DNA of 64,000 nt from Micromonospora sp. RHAY321 (GTDB taxonomy: Bacteria > Actinomycetota > Actinomycetes > Mycobacteriales > Micromonosporaceae). The stretch's first letter is position 1, and every line of letters starts with the position of its first letter. The notes beneath the pieces were generated by a model. It saw only the letters and a program-made list of their open reading frames with translations, did not search any database and was not told where the DNA came from. Shown here piece after piece: positions 55,227-63,717 of this stretch. Where the stretch lies: NCBI RefSeq assembly GCF_023896955.1, contig NZ_JAMHIW010000017.1, positions 1 through 64,000 on the forward strand, read 5' to 3'. The translations under genes were made by a program, and so were the position numbers.

Positions 55227-55340
55227 CAAATGCCTCCTTGTCGCGCACCGGCGTCATCGCCGCTGCAACCCCCCACGCGAAAGGCGTGCTTGTCCGTCCG
55301 GTCCCGTTTTGTTGCGTTCCGTGCGAACAACCCCATTCAA

Positions 55341-55370
55341 ATTACACGCGTGTAATACGTGCGCCGTCAA
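55341..55370 (-). promoter_or_regulatory. whiB2 promoter with operator-like palindrome
   Basis: On the minus strand TTGACG (55365-55370), an 18-bp spacer and TGTAAT (55341-55346) form a good SigA-type promoter. The perfect palindrome ATTACACGCGTGTAAT (55341-55356) covers the -10 and part of the spacer. Its TTACAC/GTGTAA halves resemble BldD half-sites but are 2 bp apart rather than 1. The arrangement implies repression; the repressor is not identified. Confidence 0.6.
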
Positions 55371-55636
55371 GCCAAACTTGATAATGGAGTCGCCCTCCCG
55401 ACACCTCGAACGACCCATCGGGTCGTCCAGCCTCGCAACCTGCCCTATCGATTCAGACCCCGGCCGAGTAACGCCCTCTCCGGCGAGTTGCACGACTTTT
55501 CTGCCGTGGCGCTCCCGCGGCAGTCCGCCGCCACGGCGCCGCCAGAAACATCGACCGGCCCCCTCTCACAAAGCTGATCTTGGTGGGCAACAGGTTAACG
55601 CGGCACGGCCCAGACTGCCCGTCGAGCGATGGACAG

Positions 55637-55675
55637 CGCTCGCGCCCCGTCCACCATGTGGACGGGGCGCGAGCG
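55637..55675 (-). terminator. Perfect 18-bp hairpin after the DUF4331 operon
   Basis: CGCTCGCGCCCCGTCCAC (55637-55654) and its exact reverse complement (55658-55675) enclose a 3-nt loop. It starts 20 bp after the stop at 55695. There is no U-tract, as is common for actinobacterial terminators. It insulates whiB2 from the upstream operon. Confidence 0.85.
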
Positions 55676-55694
55676 GAGAACGGGTGCGGTGGAG

Positions 55695-56024
55695 TCAGCC
55701 GGAAGCCGCCAATCCCCTGCTCGGCCACACGAACTCGGCTATCGCTCCACCATGGACAGAAACCGTCCCGGCCGACGTGTCGTTGTCCCACCAGACGGTA
55801 TAGATGCCCGCGGGCAGATCCGGGTAGACCGCACTGTGGAAGGAGCCGTCCCGTACCCGTCGCTCCCGTACCGCCGAGTGGGTCCGCCGGTCACCGTCCC
55901 GGCTGATCTCGATTTCCCGGCCGTGCAGATCCCGGCCCGTGTAGACGATGAGAGCTCCGGTCTCGCCGCCCAGATCGAGGACGACACTCCCGGTCTCGGA
56001 CGGCCCGTACGCGTGCTCGTGCAT
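55695..56024 (-). CDS. Hypothetical protein of the DUF4331 operon
   Basis: A 109-aa soluble protein without signal peptide. The sequence (GSVVLDLGGETGALIVYTG, GREIEISRDGD, RVRDGSFHSAVYPDLPAGIYTVW) looks like a small beta-sandwich. Similar short proteins are found near DUF4331 genes in actinobacteria; function unknown. ATG 56024 is preceded by GGGGGAG, 19 bp after the DUF4331 stop. Confidence 0.75.
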   Translation of the reverse strand: MHEHAYGPSETGSVVLDLGGETGALIVYTGRDLHGREIEISRDGDRRTHSAVRERRVRDGSFHSAVYPDLPAGIYTVWWDNDTSAGTVSVHGGAIAEFVWPSRGLAASG

Positions 56025-56043
56025 CCGCTGCTCCCCCGCGTGG

Positions 56044-57438
56044 TCAGGACGACGCCGGCGGGTTGTTGAACCCGTCGTACGGCGTACCCAGGTAGGGGAA
56101 GTTTCCGAGGAACGGGGCGGTCACGTCGGCGGCGCTCAACCCCGGGGTGAGCGCGGCCGCCGCCGCGTCCGGACGGAACGTCCTGTCCACCAGCGGGACG
56201 GTCAACCCGGCGATCGCCCGCAGCGCGATGCTCACCACGTCGTCGCCGACCCGCCGCCCGTTCGGGAAGCCGGCCAGGTCACCGCCGAGCACCCCGAACC
56301 GGTCTGGACGCGGAGTCGGCGGGATCGCCGTGTTCAGCCGGAGCATGTCGGCCTGCACGTCGCCGGTGGCGTTGGTGAAGCCGTCGATCAGCCCCGCCGG
56401 CACACCGGTGAGCAGGATCGCCACGAGGTCGGCACGGGCCTTCTTGGCCTTGGTGAGCCTGTCCAGGTTGGGGAAGACGTCCGGGTAGAGCGCCGGCAGC
56501 AGCGCCGCCAGCTCCGGCTGCTCGACGAACTGCGCGAACCGCTTGTCCTCCGACGGTGGCAGCGAGTTCCACAGGTCCTTCTTGGACATCGGCACGATGA
56601 CCTCGTTGAACAGCGGATTGCCCAACCGGGAGACCTGGGTGAACGGGCCGGTGGCGGTGTCCGCGGCGGCCCGGTCACCGAGCACCCGGACCTGCCGGCG
56701 GGACGCCGACGTCCACACCCCGATCACCGACGCGCGGTCGGCCGCGCCGTACCGGTTGGCGCGCCGGCGCACCCGGCTCAGCGGCACCTGCACCGCGATG
56801 CTGTGCACGTTCATCCGGTCGGTGGCGTTGACCGGCTCACCCTCGGCCTTGAAGATCTTCTTGCCGGCCACGTGCAACTGCTGGAACGGCCGCAGGGTGC
56901 CGAGGTCGAAGATCGCTCCCAGGTCGACGAAGAAGCCGTCGGCGCGCTGCCCGGCGAAGACCCGCTCCCCGGTGGAGAGCGAGTAGGTGGCCTGCCGCAC
57001 CAGCTCGGCGTACTTCGGGGTGGAGAGCGGCCCGACGTTGCACGGCGGGCAGGGCAGCTTGTGCGCCAGCCGGTGCTCCCGGCCGTCGGCCACCCGGGTC
57101 AGGCTGTAGAACTGCCGCCGGTTCCAGTTCCTGCTGTCCAGCGACTCGATCGGGCCGGTGTTGTAGAGAAAACTGTTCGGGTTGGTGATCTCAATGGTGA
57201 ATTCGAACCGGTAGGTGACATCCGGACGGCCGTCGCCGTCGTTGTCGATATGGATCTCGTAGCGCACGTCGTCACCGAACTCGAAGAAGTTCGGGCCCCC
57301 GGAGGGGAGCTGCAGCGGCACGTAGTTGGCGATCAGCGTGACCGAGTCGGGCTTGTCGGGGCTCACGAACGCGTACAGGTCGGAGCTGTCGGCGACCGGA
57401 TCCTTGGCTATCTCCGGGGCTTCACGGTGGGAAGACAT
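56044..57438 (-). CDS. DUF4331 domain protein
   Basis: A 464-aa DUF4331 protein starting MSSHREAPEIAKDPVADSSD, the typical N-terminal signature. HIDNDGDGRPDVTYRFEF resembles calcium-binding loops, and the family is thought to be beta-propeller-like and surface or secreted, but no signal peptide is visible here. Function unknown. It lies between a small Tat-signal protein and a small beta-type protein in one operon. Confidence 0.9.
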   Translation of the reverse strand: MSSHREAPEIAKDPVADSSDLYAFVSPDKPDSVTLIANYVPLQLPSGGPNFFEFGDDVRYEIHIDNDGDGRPDVTYRFEFTIEITNPNSFLYNTGPIESLDSRNWNRRQFYSLTRVADGREHRLAHKLPCPPCNVGPLSTPKYAELVRQATYSLSTGERVFAGQRADGFFVDLGAIFDLGTLRPFQQLHVAGKKIFKAEGEPVNATDRMNVHSIAVQVPLSRVRRRANRYGAADRASVIGVWTSASRRQVRVLGDRAAADTATGPFTQVSRLGNPLFNEVIVPMSKKDLWNSLPPSEDKRFAQFVEQPELAALLPALYPDVFPNLDRLTKAKKARADLVAILLTGVPAGLIDGFTNATGDVQADMLRLNTAIPPTPRPDRFGVLGGDLAGFPNGRRVGDDVVSIALRAIAGLTVPLVDRTFRPDAAAAALTPGLSAADVTAPFLGNFPYLGTPYDGFNNPPASS

Positions 57439-57492
57439 GACGGACCAACCTCACTGGGCGGGGACAGGGTGACGAGCGGAGTGAGCGCCGGG

Positions 57493-57771
57493 TCAGCGCC
57501 GGGCGGCGCGCCGCAGCTGGTCCGCAAGGCCACGGTCACGTACCTCGATGCGGGACTCGCCGACGAAGACGTCCATCGTTCCGCTGGCGGCGTCACGCAG
57601 GTGCACGACGATCGGTTCGTCGGCCCGGGCGGCCGCGCCCGGGGCGTTCTGCGCGGCTGACAGGCCCGGCACGGTGAGGGCCGCGGCACCGAGGGTGGCG
57701 CTGGCCGCGGCGGTCAACGTCTGCCGGCGGGTCAGTCGCGGCCAGGGCCGCTTCCGCTGATCACTGGTCAT
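57493..57771 (-). CDS. Small Tat-signal protein
   Basis: A 92-aa protein with a twin-arginine signal (RLTRRQTLTAAASATLGAAAL) and a short mature part of about 50 residues (EPIVVHLRDAASGTMDVFVG) that looks like a beta-rich fragment. I do not recognise a family. ATG 57771 follows AAAGG. It is first of the three-gene DUF4331 operon, 54 bp upstream of it, and could be its exported partner. Confidence 0.7.
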   Translation of the reverse strand: MTSDQRKRPWPRLTRRQTLTAAASATLGAAALTVPGLSAAQNAPGAAARADEPIVVHLRDAASGTMDVFVGESRIEVRDRGLADQLRRAARR

Positions 57772-57931
57772 GGGCAACCTTTCGGCGGCGGCGCGAACGC
57801 GCCCGCTCAGACGGACGGGTCCCGCGCCGCCTACCGACGCCGCCGGGCCCCAGGGGGACACCGGCGGCGGCCCTCGCCGCGACCGCCGCCGGCACCGCTT
57901 GGTACGGCCGGTGGCGGGAAAAGGTTCGACC

Positions 57932-60442
57932 TCAGGGCCGGACGTGACCGTACGCGGTCGTCCGCTTGCGGGCTGGACGTCCGGCCGCCACCGCGATGGC
58001 CCGCAACTGCTCCTCGGTCCGCGCCGAGCCGTTGCCCGAGCCGGCCATCCGGGAGATGGTCTCCTCCATCAGCGTGCCGCCCAGATCGTTGCAGCCGCCC
58101 TGGAGCATCGCCACCGTGCCCTCGTCGCCCAGCTTCACCCACGAGCACTGGATGTTGTCGATCCGGCCGTGCAGCAGCAGCCGGGACATCGCGTGCACCA
58201 CCCGGTTCTCCCGCCAGGTCGGCCCTGGCCGGGCGATGCCGGCCAGGTAGATCGGGGCGTTGGTGTGCACGAACGGCAGCGCCACGAACTCGGTGAAGCC
58301 GCCGGTGCGGTCCTGCACACCGGCCAGCACCCGGAAGTGCGCCAGCCACTGCCCGGGGTGGTCGACGTGGCCGTACATCATCGTGGAGCTGGACCGGATG
58401 CCCAGCTCGTGGGCGGTGCTGACCACGTCGACCCAGGCGGCGGCCGGCAGTTTGCCCTTGGTGAGCACCCAGCGCACGTCGTCGTCGAGGATCTCCGCGG
58501 CGGTGCCCGGGATGGTGTCCAGACCGGCCTCGCGCAGCTGGGTCAGCCACTCGCGTACGGGCACGCCCGCCTTCGCGGCCGCGGTGACGATTTCCATGGG
58601 CGAGAACGCGTGCACGTGCATCTCGGGCACCCGGGCCTTGATCGCACGCACGATGTCGGCGTAGCCGGTGACCGGCATCTTCGGGTCGATGCCGCCCTGG
58701 AGGCAGACCTCGCTGGCACCGGCCGCCCACGCCTCCTCGGCCCGGTCGGCGACCTGGTCGACGGAGAGCCGGTACGCGTCGGCGTCGCGCTCCCGCTGGG
58801 CGAAGGCGCAGAACCGGCAGCCGACGTAGCAGACGTTGCTGAAGTTGATGTTGCGGTTGACCACGTAGGTGACGTCGTCGCCGACCGCGTCCCGGCGCAC
58901 GTCGTCGGCCAGCCGGCACAACTCGTCCAGCGTCGGCCCGTCCGCCGCGAACAGCGCCAGCGCCGCATCGGTGTTGCCGGGCTCCAGCAGCGCGGCCGGG
59001 TCGTCGGCGGCAAGGCGCAGCCCGGCCCGCAGGTCGTGGTCGCCGGCGAGGGCGGCCGGCCCGGCGGTCACCTTCGTGGCGACCTCCGCCCAGTCCCCGT
59101 AGACGCTGTCGAAGTCGCCCCGCCGGTCGTCCGTCCGACCGGTGGTGTCGATGGTGGCGTGCAGGTCGACCCGCCCGCCGAACACCTCCTCCGGCTCCTG
59201 CCAGGGGCGGCCCTGCGGACGGGCCGACTCGACCGCCAGCCCGGTGGCCGGGTCGGCCAGCGCGCTCACGTGCGGCAGTAGCCGCGGGTCGAGCCACGGG
59301 TCGCCGGCGCGCACGTACTCGGGGTAGATGGTCAGCCGCTCGCGCAGGGTGAACCCGCCCAGCTCGGTGTGCCGGGCCAGCTCCTCGATCTGCGGCCAGG
59401 GGCGTTCCGGGTTGACGTGGTCCGGGGTGAGCGGGGAGACGCCACCCCAGTCGTCGATGCCGGCCCGCAGCAGCAGGCCGTACTCCCCGGCGATGAGGTT
59501 CGGCGGGGCCTGGATCCGGGCCCTCGGGCCGAGCAGCAGCCGGGCCACCGCCACCGTGGCGGCCAGGTCGTGCAGCTCCGCGTCGGGCATGCCGCGCATC
59601 GCCGTGTCCGGCTTCGCGCGGAAGTTCTGCACGATCACCTCCTGGAGGTGGCCGTACTCCCGGTGGGCGCGGCGGATCGCGAAGAGCGCGTCCACCCGCT
59701 CGGCCGGGGTCTCCCCGATGCCGATCAGGATGCCGGTGGTGAACGGCACCCCCACCCGGCCGGCGTCGTCGAGCACCCGCAGCCGGACCGCCGGCTCCTT
59801 GTCCGGGGAGCCGAAGTGCGGGCCGCCCGGCTCGGACCAGAGCCGCGTCGCCGTGGTCTCCAGCATCATGCCCATGCTCGGCGCGACCGGCTTGAGTCGT
59901 TGCAGCTCCGACCAGGACAGCACGCCGGGGTTGAGGTGCGGCAGCAGGCCGGTCTCCTCCAGCACCGCGACCGCGCAGGCGCGCAGGTAGTCCAGGGTGG
60001 AGTCGTAGCCGCGCTCGTCCAGCCAGGTCCGGGCTGCCGGCCAGCGCTCCTCCGGCCGGTCACCGAGGGTGAACAGGGCTTCCTTGCAGCCCTGGGCGGC
60101 GCCGGCCCGGGCGATGGCCAGCACCTCGTCGCGGTCCAGGAAGGGCGCCGGCAGCCGGTGCGGCACGGTGGCGAACGTGCAGTAGTGGCAGCGGTCCCGG
60201 CACAGCCGGGTCAGCGGGATGAAGACCTTCTTCGAGTACGTGACCACGCCCGGCCGGCCGGCCTCGCGCAGCCCGGCGTCGCGGATCCCACCGGCGACCC
60301 GGAGCAGCTCGTCTAGCGCCTCACCGCGGGCGGAGAGCAACGCGGTCGCCTCGTCGACGTCCAGCGCCCGACCGGTCGCGGCCCGGCCCAGGGCCCGCCG
60401 CACACTCGCCTCGCTCGGACCGGAGTGGGTGCGATCAACCAT
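57932..60442 (-). CDS. fbiC: FO synthase, bifunctional CofG/CofH
   Basis: An 836-aa two-domain radical-SAM protein. The CofG half has the cluster motif CRDRCHYC (about residue 80) and the CofH half CYVGCRFC (about residue 535), both CXXXCXXC. Together they make the deazaflavin FO from a ribityl-uracil precursor and tyrosine. Fusion of the two halves is the actinobacterial form. ATG 60442; no partner operon gene. fbiA and fbiB lie 1.2 kb away on the other strand. Confidence 0.96.
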   Translation of the reverse strand: MVDRTHSGPSEASVRRALGRAATGRALDVDEATALLSARGEALDELLRVAGGIRDAGLREAGRPGVVTYSKKVFIPLTRLCRDRCHYCTFATVPHRLPAPFLDRDEVLAIARAGAAQGCKEALFTLGDRPEERWPAARTWLDERGYDSTLDYLRACAVAVLEETGLLPHLNPGVLSWSELQRLKPVAPSMGMMLETTATRLWSEPGGPHFGSPDKEPAVRLRVLDDAGRVGVPFTTGILIGIGETPAERVDALFAIRRAHREYGHLQEVIVQNFRAKPDTAMRGMPDAELHDLAATVAVARLLLGPRARIQAPPNLIAGEYGLLLRAGIDDWGGVSPLTPDHVNPERPWPQIEELARHTELGGFTLRERLTIYPEYVRAGDPWLDPRLLPHVSALADPATGLAVESARPQGRPWQEPEEVFGGRVDLHATIDTTGRTDDRRGDFDSVYGDWAEVATKVTAGPAALAGDHDLRAGLRLAADDPAALLEPGNTDAALALFAADGPTLDELCRLADDVRRDAVGDDVTYVVNRNINFSNVCYVGCRFCAFAQRERDADAYRLSVDQVADRAEEAWAAGASEVCLQGGIDPKMPVTGYADIVRAIKARVPEMHVHAFSPMEIVTAAAKAGVPVREWLTQLREAGLDTIPGTAAEILDDDVRWVLTKGKLPAAAWVDVVSTAHELGIRSSSTMMYGHVDHPGQWLAHFRVLAGVQDRTGGFTEFVALPFVHTNAPIYLAGIARPGPTWRENRVVHAMSRLLLHGRIDNIQCSWVKLGDEGTVAMLQGGCNDLGGTLMEETISRMAGSGNGSARTEEQLRAIAVAAGRPARKRTTAYGHVRP

Positions 60443-60509
60443 TCGCTCAGCCTATGCGTTGCGCCGGTCGGCCCCACCGGTCCCGGCCCGCAGGGTGGGA
60501 AAGGGCACG

Positions 60510-60579
60510 CCGGTCCTCTTGATGGTCAGTGGTCCGGCGGATCCGCCGACGACCCACCGACCATCAAGAGACCTGCCGG
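60510..60579. terminator. Long hairpin between the membrane protein gene and fbiC
   Basis: CTCTTGATGGTC (60516-60527) pairs with GACCATCAAGAG (60559-60570), the centre holds the palindrome CGGCGGATCCGCCG (60536-60549), and the outermost CCGGT/CCGG ends are also partly complementary. It starts 8 bp after the stop of the 60587 gene. It is probably that gene's terminator and keeps its transcript out of fbiC. Confidence 0.75.
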
Positions 60580-60586
60580 AGCCGGC

Positions 60587-61519
60587 TCAGCGTGGCTGTT
60601 CCGGGTGCTCGCCCGGGTTGATCCGCTGGGTACGGTCGCCGTCGGAGTCACCGGGGCGGGCGATGGCCTGGGTCGGGTCGGCGGACTGACGCGGGATGGC
60701 CTGGGTCGGGTCGGCCGACGGTGGCTGCCCGAACGGCGGTGCGGCCGGCGCGGGCGGCGCCGACTGCGGCGCGGGGTTGGCCGGCGGCGCGGACTGCGGG
60801 AACGGCGGAGCCGACTGCGGGAACGGCGGCGTGGACTGCGGGGCCGGCTGGAACGGCGGCGAGGGCTGGCCGTACTGGCCGGGGTACTGCGCCGGCGGGT
60901 AGCCGCCGGGCTGACCGGGTGCCGGCCATCCGCCCGCCGGCTGGCCGCCGGGCTGCCCCGGAGCGGGCCAGCCACCCTGCTGCTGCGGCCATCCCGGCTG
61001 CGGCTGGCCGTAAACGCCGGGCTGGGGCTTGGGCCGGGGAACGTAGTAGAGGGCACGCCAGAGCGTGTAGACCACCCAGGCGGCGACCGCGAAGATCATC
61101 AGCCAGGCGAACCGGCTGAGCACGCCGAGCAGCGCGTCCAGCACCTCGGCCTCGGCCAGCCGACCCACCGTCCAGATCAGCATGGTCAGCGCGCCGAACA
61201 GCGCGCTGACCGCGTACTCACCGAGGGCCACCTGCGTGATCAGCTTCGCCTTCGGCAGCACCGGCGAGACGTGGGTGGCCAGCAGCACCGCCAGCAGCGG
61301 CAGAGCCACCGCCTCCACCCCGACGAACGCGAAGAAGGTGCTACCCGCGCGGCCGGTGAAGTCGCTGTAGTCGTTCGGGCTGAGCAGCCGCAGCAGGCCC
61401 ACGAAGAGGAACACGGCGTTGGCGCCGAGCAGCGCGAGCGCAGCCAGTTCGCGTAGTGGCTTGGTCAGCTGACGGGCCTGCGTCGCGTCGGTGGACGCGG
61501 GCTCGGCGGGGCTGGTCAC
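60587..61519 (-). CDS. Four-helix membrane protein with Pro/Gln-rich tail
   Basis: A 310-aa protein. Four hydrophobic segments (about 28-50, 60-85, 100-125 and 130-155) are followed by a long low-complexity tail rich in PGQPGG, PPFPQS and ADPTQAI repeats. I do not recognise a family; similar proteins with PQ-rich tails occur in actinobacteria and may scaffold wall or division complexes. I chose GTG 61519, right behind GGGGGAG. Confidence 0.7.
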   Translation of the reverse strand: MTSPAEPASTDATQARQLTKPLRELAALALLGANAVFLFVGLLRLLSPNDYSDFTGRAGSTFFAFVGVEAVALPLLAVLLATHVSPVLPKAKLITQVALGEYAVSALFGALTMLIWTVGRLAEAEVLDALLGVLSRFAWLMIFAVAAWVVYTLWRALYYVPRPKPQPGVYGQPQPGWPQQQGGWPAPGQPGGQPAGGWPAPGQPGGYPPAQYPGQYGQPSPPFQPAPQSTPPFPQSAPPFPQSAPPANPAPQSAPPAPAAPPFGQPPSADPTQAIPRQSADPTQAIARPGDSDGDRTQRINPGEHPEQPR

Positions 61520-61617
61520 GAGCTCCCCCTCGGGGCATGGACGGACAGGGCGCACGTGAGCCTAGTCTCCCGGGCCACCGGCGGACCGGAGGCGTCACGT
61601 GCGCGAGGATGGTCGAC

Positions 61618-62619
61618 ATGCGCATCGTGGTACTGGCCGGCGGCATCGGTGGCGCCCGGTTCCTGCTCGGCGTCCGGGCGTACGCCCGCGAGGTCGGCGC
61701 CGAGGTGACCGCCATCGTCAACGTCGGCGACGATCTGTGGCTGCACGGGTTGAAGATCTGCCCCGACCTGGACAGCGTCATGTACACCCTCGGCGGGGGC
61801 GCCGACCCCGAGCGGGGCTGGGGCCGGGTCGGGGAGAGCTGGACGGTCAAGGAGGAGCTGGCCGCGTACGGGGCGGAGCCGACCTGGTTCGGCCTCGGCG
61901 ACAAGGACATCGCCACCCACCTGGTGCGCAGCACCATGCTCAACGCCGGTTACCCGCTGCACGCGGTCACCGAGGCACTGGCGACCCGCTGGGAGCCGGG
62001 CGTACGCCTGCTGCCGGCGACCGACGACCGGCTGGAGACCCACGCTGTCGTGAGCGGGAGGAGTGAGCTTGCGAGCCCCGCACCCGCGAACAGCGCTGGC
62101 ACCGTCGACGGCGGCGAGGGCCAGCGGGCGATCCACTTCCAGGAGTGGTGGGTGCGCCACCGGGCCGACATCCCCACCCACCGCTTCATCTTCGTCGGGG
62201 CGGAGACGGCGAAGCCGGCCCCGGGCGTGCTGGACGCGATCGGCGCGGCGGACCTGGTGCTGATCGCGCCGAGCAACCCGGTGGTGAGCGTCGCGCCGGT
62301 GCTGGCCGTGCCCGGCCTGCGTGAGGCCGTGGTCGACGGACCCGCCCCGGTGGTGGGCCTCTCGCCGATCATCGGCGGCGCACCGGTGCGCGGGATGGCC
62401 GACCGCTGCCTCGCCGTGCTCGGTGTCGAGTGCAGCGCGGCCGGCGTGGGTCGGCTCTACGGTGGCCGGGCCGACGGCGGGCTGCTGAACGGCTGGCTCG
62501 TCGACGAGGAGGACGCGGGCACTCTCGTGCCGGAGGTGACGGTCCGCGCGGTGCCGTTGCGGATGACCGACGAGGCGGCGACGGCGGCGATGGTCCGCGC
62601 CGCGGTGGAGTTGACGTGA
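61618..62619 (+). CDS. fbiA: 2-phospho-L-lactate/phosphoenolpyruvyl transferase FbiA
   Basis: A 333-aa CofD-family enzyme that joins the activated three-carbon acid to FO, giving dehydro-F420-0 or F420-0. LAGGIGGARFLLG, NVGDDLWLHGL and CPDLDSVMYTLGG are the family motifs. An extra segment of about 20 residues (near 145-165, GRSELASPAPANSAGTVDG) interrupts a region that is usually short; its DNA looks like a dispersed repeat. ATG 61618 is behind GAGG. Its stop overlaps fbiB. Confidence 0.95.
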   Translation: MRIVVLAGGIGGARFLLGVRAYAREVGAEVTAIVNVGDDLWLHGLKICPDLDSVMYTLGGGADPERGWGRVGESWTVKEELAAYGAEPTWFGLGDKDIATHLVRSTMLNAGYPLHAVTEALATRWEPGVRLLPATDDRLETHAVVSGRSELASPAPANSAGTVDGGEGQRAIHFQEWWVRHRADIPTHRFIFVGAETAKPAPGVLDAIGAADLVLIAPSNPVVSVAPVLAVPGLREAVVDGPAPVVGLSPIIGGAPVRGMADRCLAVLGVECSAAGVGRLYGGRADGGLLNGWLVDEEDAGTLVPEVTVRAVPLRMTDEAATAAMVRAAVELT

Positions 62620-63704
62620 GGCTGGAGATCCTGCCGGTGCTGGGCATCGGCCACGTGACCGAGGGCGACGACCTAGCGGCGCTGATCGCCAACGCGGCGC
62701 CCTGGCTGCGCGACGGCGATGTGCTGGTGGTCACCAGCAAGATCGTGTCCAAGGCCGAAGGGCGGCTGGTCGACGTACCGGCGGACGGACCCGAGCGGCT
62801 CACCGCCCGGGACGAGGTGCTGGCGGCGGAGACCGCCCGGGTGGTGGCCAGCCGGGGGCCGACCCGGATCGTGCAGACCCACCACGGTTTCGTGATGGCC
62901 TCCGCCGGGATCGACGCGTCGAACGTGGACAAGACCCGGCTGGTGCTGCTGCCGGTGGACCCGGACGCCTCGGCCCGGGCACTGCGCGCCGCCCTTCAGG
63001 AGCGCTTCGACCTGGACGTCGCCGTGATCGTCAGCGACACCATGGGTCGGCCCTGGCGCAACGGGCTCACCGACGTGGCGCTCGGAGTGGCCGGGATGCC
63101 GGCCATCCGCGACCACCGGGGCGAGGTGGATCCGTACGGCAACGAGTTGCAGCTGACCCAGATGGCCGTGGTGGACGAGCTGGCCGGCGCCGGCGAGCTG
63201 ATCAAGGGCAAGTGCGACCAGGTCCCGGTCGCGGTGGTGCGGGGCTACCTCTCCGCCACCCGCCCGGACGACTCCGGCGGCGCCCGTGCGCTGGTCCGCG
63301 ATGCCGCACAGGACCTCTTCTCCCTCGGTACGGCCGAGGCGCGGGCCGCCGGGCTGGCCGACGCCGTCACCCTGGCCGACGCTCCCGGCCAGACCCCGGC
63401 CGATCTCGCCGCCGTCCGTCGGGCGATCGACGCGGTGGCCGGGGCGGTCGCCCCCGGCACGGTCTTCACCCTGGTCGAGGACGCGGAGGTACGCGCCGGT
63501 CTGATCGCCCAGGTGCCCGGCTGGCCGGGCGACGCCACCGCCCTGGTGCTCGGCTCGGCACCGGCCCCGGTCGACCCGATGGACCTGGTCCGCCTCGGTG
63601 CCGACCTGCACCGGCTGCGGATCGCCCTGACCGCCGAGGGCGTCGGGTCGGTCCTGCTCCCCCCGCCCGCCGGCAGCCCCGCCAGCGCCGCGCTCGCCCT
63701 GTAG
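62616..63704 (+). CDS. fbiB: F420:gamma-L-glutamyl ligase FbiB, short form
   Basis: A 362-aa CofE-family ligase that adds glutamates to F420. LPVLGIGHVTEGDDLAALI, VVTSKIVSKAEGR, IVSDTMGRPWRNGLTD and KGKCDQVPVAVVRG are intact. Mycobacterial FbiB has an additional about 200-residue FMN/nitroreductase domain at the C-terminus; here only about 100 loosely related residues remain. GTG 62616 overlaps the fbiA stop (GTGA). Confidence 0.93.
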   Translation: MRLEILPVLGIGHVTEGDDLAALIANAAPWLRDGDVLVVTSKIVSKAEGRLVDVPADGPERLTARDEVLAAETARVVASRGPTRIVQTHHGFVMASAGIDASNVDKTRLVLLPVDPDASARALRAALQERFDLDVAVIVSDTMGRPWRNGLTDVALGVAGMPAIRDHRGEVDPYGNELQLTQMAVVDELAGAGELIKGKCDQVPVAVVRGYLSATRPDDSGGARALVRDAAQDLFSLGTAEARAAGLADAVTLADAPGQTPADLAAVRRAIDAVAGAVAPGTVFTLVEDAEVRAGLIAQVPGWPGDATALVLGSAPAPVDPMDLVRLGADLHRLRIALTAEGVGSVLLPPPAGSPASAALAL

Positions 63705-63717
63705 GCGACCGGCCGGG

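Larger units (their letters stand above)
55227..55694. other. Gene-free region upstream of whiB2
   Basis: No convincing coding frame in 468 bp. It holds the whiB2 leader (about 110 nt from the predicted start site), the promoter and palindrome at 55341-55370, and a strong hairpin at 55637-55675 that ends the upstream DUF4331 operon. The long leader may carry further regulation. Confidence 0.6.

Noticed and set aside
60510..60579. Fourth copy of family-1 palindromes
   Set aside because: The arms (CTCTTGATGGTC) do not share the GATC-centred ends; better explained as a terminator.
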